From positions 3,023,058 through 3,087,057 of the forward strand of contig NZ_LJIX01000006.1 in assembly GCF_001420595.1 (NCBI RefSeq): a DNA stretch of 64,000 nucleotides, read 5' to 3'. Position 1 is the first letter of the stretch. Every line of letters begins with the position of its first letter. Below the pieces are notes generated by a model. The model did not search any database and was not told the DNA's origin. It saw nothing but the letters and a program-made list of their open reading frames with translations. The DNA comes from Cytobacillus solani. Its GTDB lineage: Bacteria; Bacillota; Bacilli; Bacillales; Cytobacillaceae. Below are positions 51,574 through 60,797 of this stretch, in pieces. The position numbers and the translations under genes are program-made.

Positions 51574-52925
51574 TAAGCATCATCCTCTTTAATTAAATTG
51601 TTTGCTGTGAATAGTTGGAATGTTTCATGTAGACGCTTCACTAATTCATCTATTTCCGGAATCGTTATCGTTAGAGGAGGAGCAATTAAGATAGCATCTC
51701 CGTTCACCCCATCTATCCCTGCTCCTGCCGGATATAGGATTAATCCGCATTTTTCCGCTTGCCCAATGAGCTTTTGTGTGAAAAGAAATGAGCGTGGAAA
51801 TGGAGTTTTATTAGCTTGATTTTCCACAAATTCCAGACCAATCATCAGTCCTTTTCCACGAATATCTCCTATGAATGGAAACATCTTCTGAAGCACCTTT
51901 AGTCTTTGAAATATATATGTGCTTTTCTCATCGATCTCTTTCATAATTTCGTTTTTATCCAAATATTCCAAGACTGCCAGGGAAACAGCGCAGCTTTGCG
52001 GATTTGCACTTAATGTATGCCCGCTCATAACAACTTTTGATCCTTGTAGAATGGGCTCCATAATTCGGTCACTAACTAATGCAGCAGCAATCGGTGCGTA
52101 CCCAGCACCCATTCCTTTTCCAAGTGCGACGATATCTGGTTCAATGTCCCAGTGCTCACATGCCAGCATCGGACCAGTCCGACCGAACCCTGTCATCACT
52201 TCATCAGCGATGAAAAGAATGTTGTTTTTATCGCATATCTCTTTGATCACCTTATAGTAATCTTTCGGAGGCGTGATTGCTCCGCCCGAAGCACCAATAA
52301 TTGGTTCCGCAATAAATGCCGCGATTTGTTCTGCACCTATCCGTTTAATGACGGTATCAAGCTCCTGTGCACAAACATATCCGCATTCTGGTGCCTCACG
52401 ATTATAAGGGCATCTGTAGCAATATGGTGGATGAATGACAGGGAAGTCTTCAAGAAGCGGGATGAATCTAGCTCTTCTGCCAGTATGCCCAGACATGGAG
52501 AGAGCTCCAAGTGTGATGCCGTGATAACTCATCCAGCGCGAAAGAACCTTGTTTTTTGTGTATATTCCCTTTTCCTGCCAATATTGGATTGCGATTTTCA
52601 TTGCCGTCTCTGTAGCTTCTGAACCGCTATTCACAAAAAAACTCCAATTTAAATCACCAATTGACAATTCAGCAATCTTTTTTGCGAGATTCTCTGCAGC
52701 TTCACTTGTAAACTGTGAACGGTAGACAAAGGAAACCCGCTTCGCTTGTTCATGCATGGCCTCAATAATTTCCTCTACACCATGACCAATGTTCGCTGTA
52801 ATCGCACCCGATGACGCATCCAAATATTCCTTTCCAGTTTTGTCGTACAAGTAGACTCCCTTTCCATAGTCAATGACGGGATAAAGCGTTTCGAGCATTG
52901 GCTTAATTAAATTCGTTTGCGTCAT
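51573..52925 (-). CDS. yodT: Class III aminotransferase (YodT)
   Basis: 450 residues from ATG 52925 with GGAGGG upstream. PLP enzyme: SGSEATETAMKIA near 105, Y-H-G-I-T near 140, FIADEVMTGFGRTG near 240, and the PLP Lys in VALGKGMGAGYAP near 270. It removes the amino group from an ω-amino or β-amino acid such as acetyl-β-lysine. First gene of the yodT-S-R-Q-P-activator operon; a sigma-E-like promoter is 68 bp upstream. Confidence 0.94.
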   Translation of the reverse strand: MTQTNLIKPMLETLYPVIDYGKGVYLYDKTGKEYLDASSGAITANIGHGVEEIIEAMHEQAKRVSFVYRSQFTSEAAENLAKKIAELSIGDLNWSFFVNSGSEATETAMKIAIQYWQEKGIYTKNKVLSRWMSYHGITLGALSMSGHTGRRARFIPLLEDFPVIHPPYCYRCPYNREAPECGYVCAQELDTVIKRIGAEQIAAFIAEPIIGASGGAITPPKDYYKVIKEICDKNNILFIADEVMTGFGRTGPMLACEHWDIEPDIVALGKGMGAGYAPIAAALVSDRIMEPILQGSKVVMSGHTLSANPQSCAVSLAVLEYLDKNEIMKEIDEKSTYIFQRLKVLQKMFPFIGDIRGKGLMIGLEFVENQANKTPFPRSFLFTQKLIGQAEKCGLILYPAGAGIDGVNGDAILIAPPLTITIPEIDELVKRLHETFQLFTANNLIKEDDA

Positions 52926-52992
52926 AAGCTCCCTCCATCCAATTTGAAGCACTGCTAGGCTTTAAATTTCAACTAATTAAGTATATGAAAGG

Positions 52993-53021
52993 ATTGTCTG
53001 ATTCTTTCTTAGAGAATATGA
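52993..53021 (-). promoter_or_regulatory. Sigma-E-type (mother cell) promoter of yodT operon
   Basis: On the minus strand TCATATT is followed after 14 nt by CAGACAAT, one mismatch from the sigma-E -10 consensus CATACAAT. This fits mother-cell expression of the yodT operon in B. subtilis. Confidence 0.7.
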
Positions 53022-53055
53022 AATTCTATTATTCTACTTCTTTTTAATAAAAATA

Positions 53056-53086
53056 TAAAAAGCTGCCTCCCATAAGGAGACAGCAA
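53056..53086 (-). terminator. Rho-independent terminator after the YjcZ gene
   Basis: GCTGTCTCC / GGAGGCAGC with one mismatch and a TTTTT run on the minus strand. Confidence 0.85.
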
Positions 53087-53099
53087 CTAAGTTTTTTAT

Positions 53100-53270
53100 T
53101 TACCAAGCACCGTAGCAGCTGGCACCAATGATAATTAGCAGAATAAACAATACAACGATCAATGCAAAGCCACCTGAGAATCCGCAACAATTTCCTGTAT
53201 TAGCTCCGGCTACCGGATAACCGTAACCTGAAAAGCATGGATCAAAACCGCAATCATATCCATATTGCAT
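53100..53270 (-). CDS. YjcZ family sporulation protein
   Basis: A 56-residue protein not readily found by length: MQYGYDCGFDPCFSGYG start, Cys-rich Gly/Tyr N-terminal half (N-C-C-G), then the hallmark SGGFALIVVLFILLIIIG membrane helix and a Cys near the end. This is the YjcZ/YrpF-type sporulation family. ATG 53270 is chosen because GAGGAG is 9 nt away. It lies upstream of the yodT operon on the same strand. Confidence 0.88.
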   Translation of the reverse strand: MQYGYDCGFDPCFSGYGYPVAGANTGNCCGFSGGFALIVVLFILLIIIGASCYGAW

Positions 53271-53442
53271 CTTCATTCACTCCTCATAAGTTTTAGGGCA
53301 TTTTCTATATTAAGTTATGTTGTAGGTGCTTGACCTGTACGGGTATTTGCCCATTTAAAATGGAAAAGTGCAATTACCTGTTCACAGACCCAAATTAATA
53401 TAAAAATAACCTCTTCATCACGAAGAGGCATTGTGTTCGAAC

Positions 53443-54507
53443 TCAAACTTTTTTATATTTTTGCTTCAGACCGGTACTGATGCTTTTCCAGCGTTTTTTC
53501 TCTTCAGACTGTGCCCGCTTATCTTGCTTTCTTTCAAGATAAGCTAGTTCTTTTTGAAGTTTTTTATAACTAGTTAAGCGATTTTGATCCAACGAGCCAT
53601 TTTCAATTGCTTGAATGACCGCACAGCCTGGTTCATTCACATGTGTGCAATCACGAAATTTACATTCGTCTGCCATGTTCTCAATATCTGTAAAGCTTTC
53701 AGCCAGACCATTCTCACTATCCCATAACTGTAGCTCTCTCATACCCGGCGTATCAATCAATACAGTTCCCTGTGGAAGCAGAATCAATTCCCGATGGGTG
53801 GTTGTATGTCTGCCCTTATCATCCCCTTCACGAATCGTTTGTACTTTTTGTTTATCATCGCCTAAAAGGTAGTTCGTTAAAGTAGACTTTCCTACACCAG
53901 ACGACCCAAGGAGTGCGACCGTTTTTCCCGGTAATAAATAGGGCTGTAACCCAGCAAGGCCACTCTCTTCAACCACACTGACAGATACGACAGGAACGCC
54001 CATCGAAATCGATTCAACTTCAGCAAGCTTTTCTTCTAGATCCTTGCATAAATCTGCTTTTGTTAAGACAATTACAGGATTTGCCCCACTCTCCCAAGAA
54101 AGCAGTAAATACCTTTCTATGCGTCTTAGGTTTAAATCATCATTCAGTGAATTAACTAAAAAGATAGTATCAACATTCGCGGCAACTATTTGCTCTTCTG
54201 TATTTGTTCCTGCTGCCTTTCTTGAAAACTTACTTTTTCTAGGTAAAACTGCATGAATCGTTCCGCGATTCTCTCCAGCTCGCGTTTTCAAAACAACCCA
54301 ATCTCCAACTGCCGGAAAATCATCCCTTGATTCTGCTAAAAAGGAGAATTTACCTGATACTTCACATAAAAGCTCTTCCTCTTCTGTCCAAACCCGATAC
54401 ATTCTTTTATGTTCAAGAGCTACCCGTCCAACAGCATAGCCCGCATCTTGATATTGTTCAAATTCTTTTTCAAAATAATCGTTAAAACCAAATGTTTGTA
54501 AATTCAA
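53443..54507 (-). CDS. RsgA-family ribosome-associated GTPase (paralog)
   Basis: 354 residues from TTG 54507 with GGAGGAA 6 nt upstream. OB-fold (about 35-100: GRVALEHKRMYRV…VGDWVVL), then the circularly permuted GTPase: G4 VLTKADLC near 150, G1 LLGSSGVGKSTLTN near 195-208, G3 IDTPGMRELQ near 250, and a C-terminal zinc knuckle C-x5-C-T-H-V-x5-C near 272-285. RsgA helps finish the 30S subunit. The genome probably has a standard rsgA elsewhere (inference). A leader-peptide attenuator precedes it. Confidence 0.92.
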   Translation of the reverse strand: MNLQTFGFNDYFEKEFEQYQDAGYAVGRVALEHKRMYRVWTEEEELLCEVSGKFSFLAESRDDFPAVGDWVVLKTRAGENRGTIHAVLPRKSKFSRKAAGTNTEEQIVAANVDTIFLVNSLNDDLNLRRIERYLLLSWESGANPVIVLTKADLCKDLEEKLAEVESISMGVPVVSVSVVEESGLAGLQPYLLPGKTVALLGSSGVGKSTLTNYLLGDDKQKVQTIREGDDKGRHTTTHRELILLPQGTVLIDTPGMRELQLWDSENGLAESFTDIENMADECKFRDCTHVNEPGCAVIQAIENGSLDQNRLTSYKKLQKELAYLERKQDKRAQSEEKKRWKSISTGLKQKYKKV

Positions 54508-54542
54508 TGTTTGTTCCTCCATGCTATTTAAATTAAGTACAA

Positions 54543-54575
54543 CAAAAAAACCATAGGCAGCACAGCCCATGGTTT
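54543..54575 (-). terminator. Attenuator terminator in the RsgA paralog leader
   Basis: AAACCAT-GGGC / GCC-TATGGTTT followed by a T run on the minus strand, 36 nt before the TTG start. One arm (TGGGCTGTGC on the minus strand, 54569-54560) can instead pair with GCACAGCCCA at 54637-54628, giving an antiterminator. Confidence 0.8.
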
Positions 54576-54611
54576 AATAAGCATAGAAAGACATACGAAA
54601 TTCTACAACTA

Positions 54612-54683
54612 TCAAACAGAATGGATTTGGGCTGTGCAAGTGTCAACAACAATTAATGTACGAACAATTAATAAGTTTTCCAT
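54612..54683 (-). CDS. Leader peptide, 23 residues
   Basis: ATG 54683 with GGTGA 6 nt upstream; stop TGA at 54614-54612. The peptide begins MENLLIVRTLIV and ends VDTCTAQIHSV. Codons 16-19 form strand 1 of the antiterminator. Translation through them would cover strand 1 and let the terminator form. A classic attenuation layout, inferred from sequence. Confidence 0.6.
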   Translation of the reverse strand: MENLLIVRTLIVVDTCTAQIHSV

Positions 54684-54716
54684 TACACTTCACCCGCCTT
54701 CCGTTGATATAAATTT

Positions 54717-54745
54717 ATTATATGGAATTTTCAGCCATAAGTAAA
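54717..54745 (-). promoter_or_regulatory. Promoter of the leader and RsgA paralog
   Basis: Minus-strand TTTACT (4 of 6), 17 nt, then perfect TATAAT (54722-54717). An inverted repeat TTCAGC-N10-GCTGAA (54730-54751) overlaps the -35 and may be an operator. Confidence 0.65.
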
Positions 54746-54875
54746 GCTGAAATTTTGTCATTTCGTAAAAATTTCATAAAACTATATTTTTACTTTGAAG
54801 TCCTAACTCGTGACACCAACCTAGTTCGATTTGCATATGTTACTAAAGTATACGATCTAGATAGGAGCGAGGAGT

Positions 54876-55640
54876 ATGTCTCTAAATAGAAATCAGGATA
54901 GTCACTTTCAAAAAGCGGGACAATACGATTTATTAGCCAATTATTATAAATATATAGACCCAGCTAAGCATATTGCTTATTATCAGAAGCATTTAAAATA
55001 TATGACATTAGCTGCTCATTCCTTGCGCACGCAAATGAACCCACCTCAAAGCGGGACGGCATTCCCTGCAAAGATTCGGTTCGTTCATGCCTCCAATGAT
55101 GCATCAAATGTTGATATTTATGTAAATGGTTTAAGGGTATTAAATGACTTTCCATTTAAAGAAGCAAGTACCTACTTATCTCTTCCTGCAGGAAAATACC
55201 AAGTCGATATTTATCCTGCAGGAAATATGGTATCAACCGTATTAAGCAGAAAGATTATTGTGGGACAAGGAAAAAACTACTCTTTTCTATTCAGCGGGAC
55301 CGGGAAAAATTTAAAATGGCTTGCATTGGAAGACGAGCATCACGTGCCATACGGGGAAACAAAAGTAAGGTTCATTCATCTAGCACATGATGCACCTGCA
55401 TTCGATATAGCAGTAAAAAACAGAGATGTGATTTTTTCTAATATTGCCTACCGAAAATTCACAAGCTATCTCGGACTTTCACCAATGACCGTTGATCTTG
55501 AGACACGAATTGCAGGGTCCAAAAATGTGGTATTATCCATCCCACACGTTCGTTTAGAACCGAATAAAGTATATTCAATCTTGTTAATAGGTTCAGTTAC
55601 TGACGGACCTGATCTTGAAGCCATAATGCTTGAAGGATAA
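54876..55640 (+). CDS. DUF4397 domain-containing protein
   Basis: 254 residues. Two copies of the DUF4397 β-sandwich pattern: IRFVHASNDASNVDIYVNGLRVLNDFPFKEASTY near 63 and VRFIHLAHDAPAFDIAVKNRDVIFSN near 160. No N-terminal signal peptide is visible; residues 1-55 are helical and charged. Often a surface or spore-related protein. GAGGAGT precedes the ATG. It is monocistronic. Confidence 0.88.
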   Translation: MSLNRNQDSHFQKAGQYDLLANYYKYIDPAKHIAYYQKHLKYMTLAAHSLRTQMNPPQSGTAFPAKIRFVHASNDASNVDIYVNGLRVLNDFPFKEASTYLSLPAGKYQVDIYPAGNMVSTVLSRKIIVGQGKNYSFLFSGTGKNLKWLALEDEHHVPYGETKVRFIHLAHDAPAFDIAVKNRDVIFSNIAYRKFTSYLGLSPMTVDLETRIAGSKNVVLSIPHVRLEPNKVYSILLIGSVTDGPDLEAIMLEG

Positions 55641-55668
55641 AAAGGCATGACTGTTGTCACGCCTTTTT
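55640..55668. terminator. Terminator between DUF4397 and ypmS genes
   Basis: AAAGGC-A-TGAC / GTCA-C-GCCTTT with flanking A and T runs; serves both converging genes. Confidence 0.85.
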
Positions 55669-56251
55669 ACTCTTTTACCGGAACTAATAAAGTAAACCGA
55701 ATATCATCATTCTTTAAGTTGAATTCATCAACCTTTACTTTGACATCACTCTTTAATTTCATTTTTTGCAATGAAACATATATTTTTTCTTCGTTCGGAT
55801 GAATGGTTACCCCTTTTGGAAGCTTGTATTTGTCGCCAATAAATTTTAATACATACGATACAGGTAATTGAAGCTTCCCTACAGATATAGACTTCTGCTG
55901 CAGAACGATGTCTCCATTATCTAAAACCTGTGGTTCAAACGTAAGCTTTAGCTGGATATCTTGACTAAATACCGGAATCAGCCCATATAACTCAACTTCA
56001 TCATTTAATAACACTTTATAATCAATTGCCCCTGTCAATCCTTCTTTTTTGAGATAATGATTGATTACTTTATTTAGATCTTGTTTATCTGTCTGTATTT
56101 TAAAAGGGACATAATCGTCTGTATTTAAATTTTCTGCAATATAATTCTCCTCAGTTGCTGGTGTTTTCAATAAGATGAAAATGACCAGTATAAATATAAC
56201 AATGAGGCTTAGCAAAAGAAAAAATAGCTTTTTCCATTTCTGATCCTTCAA
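55667..56251 (-). CDS. ypmS: YpmS family (DUF2140) membrane-anchored protein
   Basis: 194 residues. One N-terminal TM helix (about 9-29), then an extracellular β-rich domain: VPFKIQTDKQDLNKVINHYL near 47 and P-V-S-Y-V-L-K-F-I near 130. Overlaps the ypmR stop by 4 bp (ATGA). Function unknown. Conserved with ypmR and ypmQ. Confidence 0.87.
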   Translation of the reverse strand: MKDQKWKKLFFLLLSLIVIFILVIFILLKTPATEENYIAENLNTDDYVPFKIQTDKQDLNKVINHYLKKEGLTGAIDYKVLLNDEVELYGLIPVFSQDIQLKLTFEPQVLDNGDIVLQQKSISVGKLQLPVSYVLKFIGDKYKLPKGVTIHPNEEKIYVSLQKMKLKSDVKVKVDEFNLKNDDIRFTLLVPVKE

Positions 56252-57069
56252 TTTCCATTCTCCTTGTTTTCAGTTGAAGCCTTTTCTAGTACTTCTTCAT
56301 TTATTTTTTCAAAAATTCGATTCGCAATTAATTCATATCCTTGATCATTCGGATGGAAATAATCTGTGTGCAGAAGATTTTCTCCTTCATCATAGAAAAG
56401 ATCTGCAATCCCTACAAAATAAGTATTGGGATATTTCATTAATACATCTTGACTTACTTGATTCCACTCCCCAATAATTTCATTAATTTCACGTATATCT
56501 GCAAACCATTTAAAGAACGGATTGTACAGGCCAACTAAGATGATTTTGCTATTTGGATTGTCGTTGCGAACGGTAGTCAATACTTCCTTCAAATTCTTTT
56601 CATATACTTTTCTTTGCTGACTAAATGCTTTGAGGTTCAAGTTTGAGAAATTCTCTCGTACAACCTTCATTACATCATTGCCCCCAATAGTTACAATGAC
56701 GTAATCAGCTTCTTTCACAGCATCCCTTACCTCGCTTGATGCAATCCTTTTTAAGAGCTGATCCGATCGATTTCCTCTTATGCCAAAATTATCAAATAAA
56801 GCATCATTAATCGATTTGTCTTTTTCAAGCAGCTCCTCCAGATATGGGACATAGCCGCCACGATTCGTACTATCTCCAACACCTTGTGTTAATGAATCAC
56901 CTACAGAAACAATTTTAACATCCTGAGGAAAAAATTCTTCTGGCACCTTTTCCTTGATCATTAACGTAACTTCTTTATGCTGTTCTAGTTTTTCATTTAT
57001 GAACGTATTAGAATTGCATGAAGCCAAAAACAGTAAACTAAATAGAATGAATGGCAAGATCTTTCTCAT
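56248..57069 (-). CDS. ypmR: SGNH/GDSL hydrolase lipoprotein (YpmR-like)
   Basis: 273 residues from ATG 57069 (GGGTGATA upstream). Lipobox LASC (Cys about 17). Block I VSVGDSLTQGVGD near 51 (catalytic Ser), block III VTIGGNDVMKV near 124 (Asn), block V Y-F-H-P-N-D-Q-G-Y near 240 (Asp-His variant). An esterase or deacylase on the outer face, substrate unknown. A longer frame reaching 57174 is not needed. Confidence 0.9.
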   Translation of the reverse strand: MRKILPFILFSLLFLASCNSNTFINEKLEQHKEVTLMIKEKVPEEFFPQDVKIVSVGDSLTQGVGDSTNRGGYVPYLEELLEKDKSINDALFDNFGIRGNRSDQLLKRIASSEVRDAVKEADYVIVTIGGNDVMKVVRENFSNLNLKAFSQQRKVYEKNLKEVLTTVRNDNPNSKIILVGLYNPFFKWFADIREINEIIGEWNQVSQDVLMKYPNTYFVGIADLFYDEGENLLHTDYFHPNDQGYELIANRIFEKINEEVLEKASTENKENGN

Positions 57070-57219
57070 ATTATCACCCGGCTTATATAGAAAAGTGAAG
57101 CATCTAGCTGTAGGGCTGTTTGACACTTTCGTATTGATATTATAACACGTAAAATGGAATACATAACGTTTCAAACCTGATAGATCTGTAAGTAAATATT
57201 GACTACGAAAAGTTTCAAG

Positions 57220-57248
57220 AAAAAATAGACCTATCGACTAGGTCTATT
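57220..57248 (-). terminator. Terminator overlapping the sco gene stop
   Basis: AATAGACCTA / TAGGTCTATT form a perfect 10-bp stem with a T run on the minus strand; the stop codon lies within the stem. Confidence 0.9.
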
Positions 57249-57819
57249 GCAATGTTTTTATATCATCAATAATTTCTTCATATGGGACTTCTTTATCCCC
57301 TTTATACAACTGTTGAATTTTCCCTTCTTGATTAATTAAATAGAAGTATGATTGATGAATAACGATATCACTATTTTCCGGCTTTTGTGCGATTGTTTTG
57401 AAACCTTTTGCAAATGCTTCGATATCTTTCTGTTCATAACCAGTGAGAAAATGCCAATTCTTTAAATCTGCATTAAATTGCTTGCTATATTCAGTTAACA
57501 CCTCTGGTTTATCAACTGAAGGATCTATACTAAAGGAAACAAATTCAATATTTTCAACTTCTTCCTTTTTTGCCATTTCTTGTAGTTTACTCATATTAAA
57601 AGTCATTGGCTGACAAATATCTGGGCAGGCTGTATAAATAAAATCTGCAACCCAAACCTTGCCTTCTAGATCTGCTAATCCAAAAGATTTATTATTTTGA
57701 TCTGTGTAAGTAAAATCTGGAACTGGCCAGTTCTTAGCATCCTTTAACTCACCTTTGCCACATGCCGAAAGAAGAATGACTGTTAGTATGCTTATAATTG
57801 TCAGTAATCGTATTTTCAT
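57244..57819 (-). CDS. ypmQ: SCO family lipoprotein (YpmQ-like)
   Basis: 191 residues. Lipobox LSAC (Cys about 20), then a thioredoxin-like SCO domain with the copper/redox site T-A-C-P-D-I-C near 67-73 and His in VIHQSYFYLI near 155. It delivers copper or reduces thiols for the CuA site of cytochrome c oxidase outside the membrane. Beside ypmR and ypmS as in B. subtilis. Confidence 0.92.
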   Translation of the reverse strand: MKIRLLTIISILTVILLSACGKGELKDAKNWPVPDFTYTDQNNKSFGLADLEGKVWVADFIYTACPDICQPMTFNMSKLQEMAKKEEVENIEFVSFSIDPSVDKPEVLTEYSKQFNADLKNWHFLTGYEQKDIEAFAKGFKTIAQKPENSDIVIHQSYFYLINQEGKIQQLYKGDKEVPYEEIIDDIKTLQ

Positions 57820-57927
57820 TTTTAATATCCGCTCCTATCCATATACGAACTTATTTTAGCAGACGTATAAGAAAGAAGGAAGAAAATTCGGTGACAAACT
57901 TGTGAACTAACTTTTAATCTTCTGTTT

Positions 57928-58908
57928 TTATGCAAAATTCCCATTATGATTTTTCATAATATCAAAAAAAGACTTAATAAAAGAACGATAATTAAACTGT
58001 ACAGCAACATTATGAATTTTAAAGTCTTTCGATTCTAAATCAGGAGCTTTTCTGAAATCGCCAATACTTTGACCGAAAGCAATTCCTTGATCCACAACGA
58101 CTTGAACAGGGGCTTCCTGATAGACAACTTCTGATTCGTTAAATAACGCCCATAAAGTAAATACGTCATGCAAGGGGCTCCCGCTTATACCTGGATTCGT
58201 TTTTTGATAAAATGAATAATAATAATCAACCATCGGTTTGACAATCAAACCCGTTTTGTTCTGCGTTTTTTGATAATGCTGATGAAGCGTATTTATAATA
58301 GATGGTGTAATAATGGCAGACATCGTTACATTTAATGGAATGATATGAAGTTTTTTTGGCGCCTCATTAATCAGGATTTTCGCAGCATAAGGATCCCCAT
58401 AAAAGTTTGCCTCTGCGACCGGAGTTACATTTCCTGGAAAGTTAAATGCTCCCCCCATAATATAGAAATCAGTAATTTTCTTCATTAGATTTGGGTACAA
58501 AATAAATGCAGTGGCTAATGAAGACAATCTGCCGATGTTAACAATTAACAAGTTATTTTCATGTTGTTCGATTAATGGAACAATTTCGTTAAAGTTTTCC
58601 AGTAAATCTGGATCTACTTCCAATTGTGGATCTAAGGGGCCAAGGCCTTCAAAACCATGCACCTCAGGATAGTAGACTGGTCTTTCACCTGTTAATGGAA
58701 GCACAGCTCCGCCAAATATTGGAATAGTCGTAATTCCTGTTACATTTTGTAGAAAGGCAGCATTTCTTAATGCATCCTTCCTCGAAACATTTCCATAATC
58801 TGCAACTATACCGACTACATTTATTTCTTTAGAAAAGAGAGCAAATATAGCTGCAACAACATCATCAATCCCAAAATCACTGAATAAAAGGACATTTTTC
58901 TTTTTCAT
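57928..58908 (-). CDS. Nucleoside hydrolase (IUNH family)
   Basis: 326 residues from ATG 58908, with AGGAGGTG 8 nt away. The calcium-site motif is S-D-F-G-I-D-D (residues 10-16), which keeps the Asp of D-P-G and the following D-D pair though the first Asp of DTDPG is Ser. ADYGNVSRKDALRNA follows near 40, IVNIGRLSSLA near 130 and LHDVFTLWA near 245 (the last Asp). It cleaves the N-glycosidic bond of nucleosides. Preferred base unknown. Confidence 0.9.
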   Translation of the reverse strand: MKKKNVLLFSDFGIDDVVAAIFALFSKEINVVGIVADYGNVSRKDALRNAAFLQNVTGITTIPIFGGAVLPLTGERPVYYPEVHGFEGLGPLDPQLEVDPDLLENFNEIVPLIEQHENNLLIVNIGRLSSLATAFILYPNLMKKITDFYIMGGAFNFPGNVTPVAEANFYGDPYAAKILINEAPKKLHIIPLNVTMSAIITPSIINTLHQHYQKTQNKTGLIVKPMVDYYYSFYQKTNPGISGSPLHDVFTLWALFNESEVVYQEAPVQVVVDQGIAFGQSIGDFRKAPDLESKDFKIHNVAVQFNYRSFIKSFFDIMKNHNGNFA

Positions 58909-58974
58909 CCTTACCCACCTCCTCTTCATTAACATATTCTGGAGGATGGAATAAATGGCAATATTTTCATTGCT

Positions 58975-60591
58975 TTATTCATCAGCTAATGGGATAAATA
59001 TGTTAAATGTCGTTCCTATGCCAACTTCACTTTCTACCTCTATCTTCCCTTTCATTCTGTCAATAATCTGGTAGCATACCATCATGCCAATTCCCGTGCC
59101 CTTTTCCTTTAATGAGTAAAAGGGAGTGCCTAATCTATCCAATTCTATTTTTGACATACCTATACCTGTGTCACTAATTTTAAATACCCCATATCCATTT
59201 TCTTTAAAAACAGAAAGAGTCAGATTTCCTCCATCTTTCATCGCTTCAATGCCATTTTTTAAAATATTTATGAGGACTTGCCTTAACTCACTTGGATTGC
59301 TCTTTATGTATACCCCATGGTTTAAACTTATCTCAATTGAAATATTCTTAGACATCATCGCATATGAGTTCATTAAATCCATTACCCTCGAAGCAAATTC
59401 ACCAGCATCTACCAGTTCCATATGTTCAATATCAGGCTTAGCTAAAGATAAATAATCATTGATAATCGTTTCTGCCCTATGCATTTCTTCAATCATCAAT
59501 CTGATATACATTCGTTCTTCTTCACTCATCTGCTCTTTTGCCAAGAAGATTTGCAGAAAGCCTTTCACAACGGTCATTGGATTCCTGATTTCATGAGCAA
59601 CTGAAGCTGCCAGCTGACCAATGGCATTCATTTTTTCTGCACGTTGGAGCTCACGCTGAATTTTTGTTCTTTGCAGAATTTGTTCCATTTCATCAATAGC
59701 CTCTTCAAATCGATGCAATGGAGCAATATTTTTATTAATCGTTCCAAATTGTTCAGTTGTTGCCGATAAACGCTCAAAAAGTTGGGATAGCTGATTTGTC
59801 ATTGCATTAAATCGTTCGACCAATATCCCTAAATCTGACTCATCAGACGTTTTTAATTTCACCTCAAAGTTTCCTTTACTAACTTCATTAAATCCAGAAA
59901 TAATTTCATTCACAGGGTTTAGGAATTTCCTTAGCCCTCTTTTCAATATGTAATAATATAATATTAATATAAGAACAAAGATTCCGATTAGGTAAAAGGT
60001 AATATTCTTTTGGTATTCACTTAGGATGGCAGCATTAATATCCATTGCTAAAATAGCAGCAAGTTTACCATTATGATCTAAAATTGGAACAAATGAAGTA
60101 ATCCAATAACCTAATTCATCCCGATACAATGGACTAGATACAACCATCTCTTTTCGAATGGCTTCATTGAATGATTCTAAATATGTTTCATCAACCTCCA
60201 AGGATGAGAGTGACTTTACACCTTTTTTTTCGTAGTCTTCTGAGCTAACAAGAACAAATACCTCTCCATTAGCAGAAACTTCCGGTGAAAGTAAAACAGC
60301 GTTTGAATAAGGAGCATTTTCATTCACAATTGTTAAGCTATGCTTTAAGGATTGAAAAGAGGAATACTCCCGGTTTCTTTCCGCTTTTACTTTTGCAATG
60401 TCATCGATATCAATAATTGTTCCCCATAATGTTGACATTTCAACAACGCGAAACCGGAGCTGCTTTTCCATTTGCTTCGTTTGAAGCAATAAACTAATTC
60501 CAGCTGTTGCAATAACTAAAGTTAAGCTTACAAAAAAGGAGAATAACAAAATTTTTCTGAATAAAGGCAAGTTGTTTATTTGTTCCTTCAT
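58975..60591 (-). CDS. Sporulation-kinase-like sensor histidine kinase
   Basis: 538 residues. TM helices at about 12-33 and 197-215 flank a dCache-like extracellular sensor (~160 residues); HAMP (about 215-270), a coiled coil, then HisKA with ASVAHEIRNPMTVVKGFLQIF near 327, the H-box style of KinA-E kinases. The HATPase has N box NILKNGIEAM and G boxes. An orphan kinase: no regulator gene nearby. A feeder of the Spo0A phosphorelay is likely but inferred. Confidence 0.9.
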   Translation of the reverse strand: MKEQINNLPLFRKILLFSFFVSLTLVIATAGISLLLQTKQMEKQLRFRVVEMSTLWGTIIDIDDIAKVKAERNREYSSFQSLKHSLTIVNENAPYSNAVLLSPEVSANGEVFVLVSSEDYEKKGVKSLSSLEVDETYLESFNEAIRKEMVVSSPLYRDELGYWITSFVPILDHNGKLAAILAMDINAAILSEYQKNITFYLIGIFVLILILYYYILKRGLRKFLNPVNEIISGFNEVSKGNFEVKLKTSDESDLGILVERFNAMTNQLSQLFERLSATTEQFGTINKNIAPLHRFEEAIDEMEQILQRTKIQRELQRAEKMNAIGQLAASVAHEIRNPMTVVKGFLQIFLAKEQMSEEERMYIRLMIEEMHRAETIINDYLSLAKPDIEHMELVDAGEFASRVMDLMNSYAMMSKNISIEISLNHGVYIKSNPSELRQVLINILKNGIEAMKDGGNLTLSVFKENGYGVFKISDTGIGMSKIELDRLGTPFYSLKEKGTGIGMMVCYQIIDRMKGKIEVESEVGIGTTFNIFIPLADE

Positions 60592-60797
60592 TATTCATTC
60601 ACCGAGTCCTTTTTCCACTTTATAAATCTTCCATTCGACAGAGGTTTACATAAATCCTCTAAAAACACAAAATTTTACGATTTAAGCACAATTGAGTTTT
60701 TCATAAAAGTATAGGGCTGTTTTTTTATAATTCGTGTTTGCGATTATGCTATGATGGGATTGAAGTGAATAATAAGGAGAAAATAGGTGATAATTTT

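Noticed and set aside
57928-58908. Inactive nucleoside hydrolase
   Set aside because: Although the motif starts with Ser in place of the first Asp, the calcium-binding Asp residues are kept.
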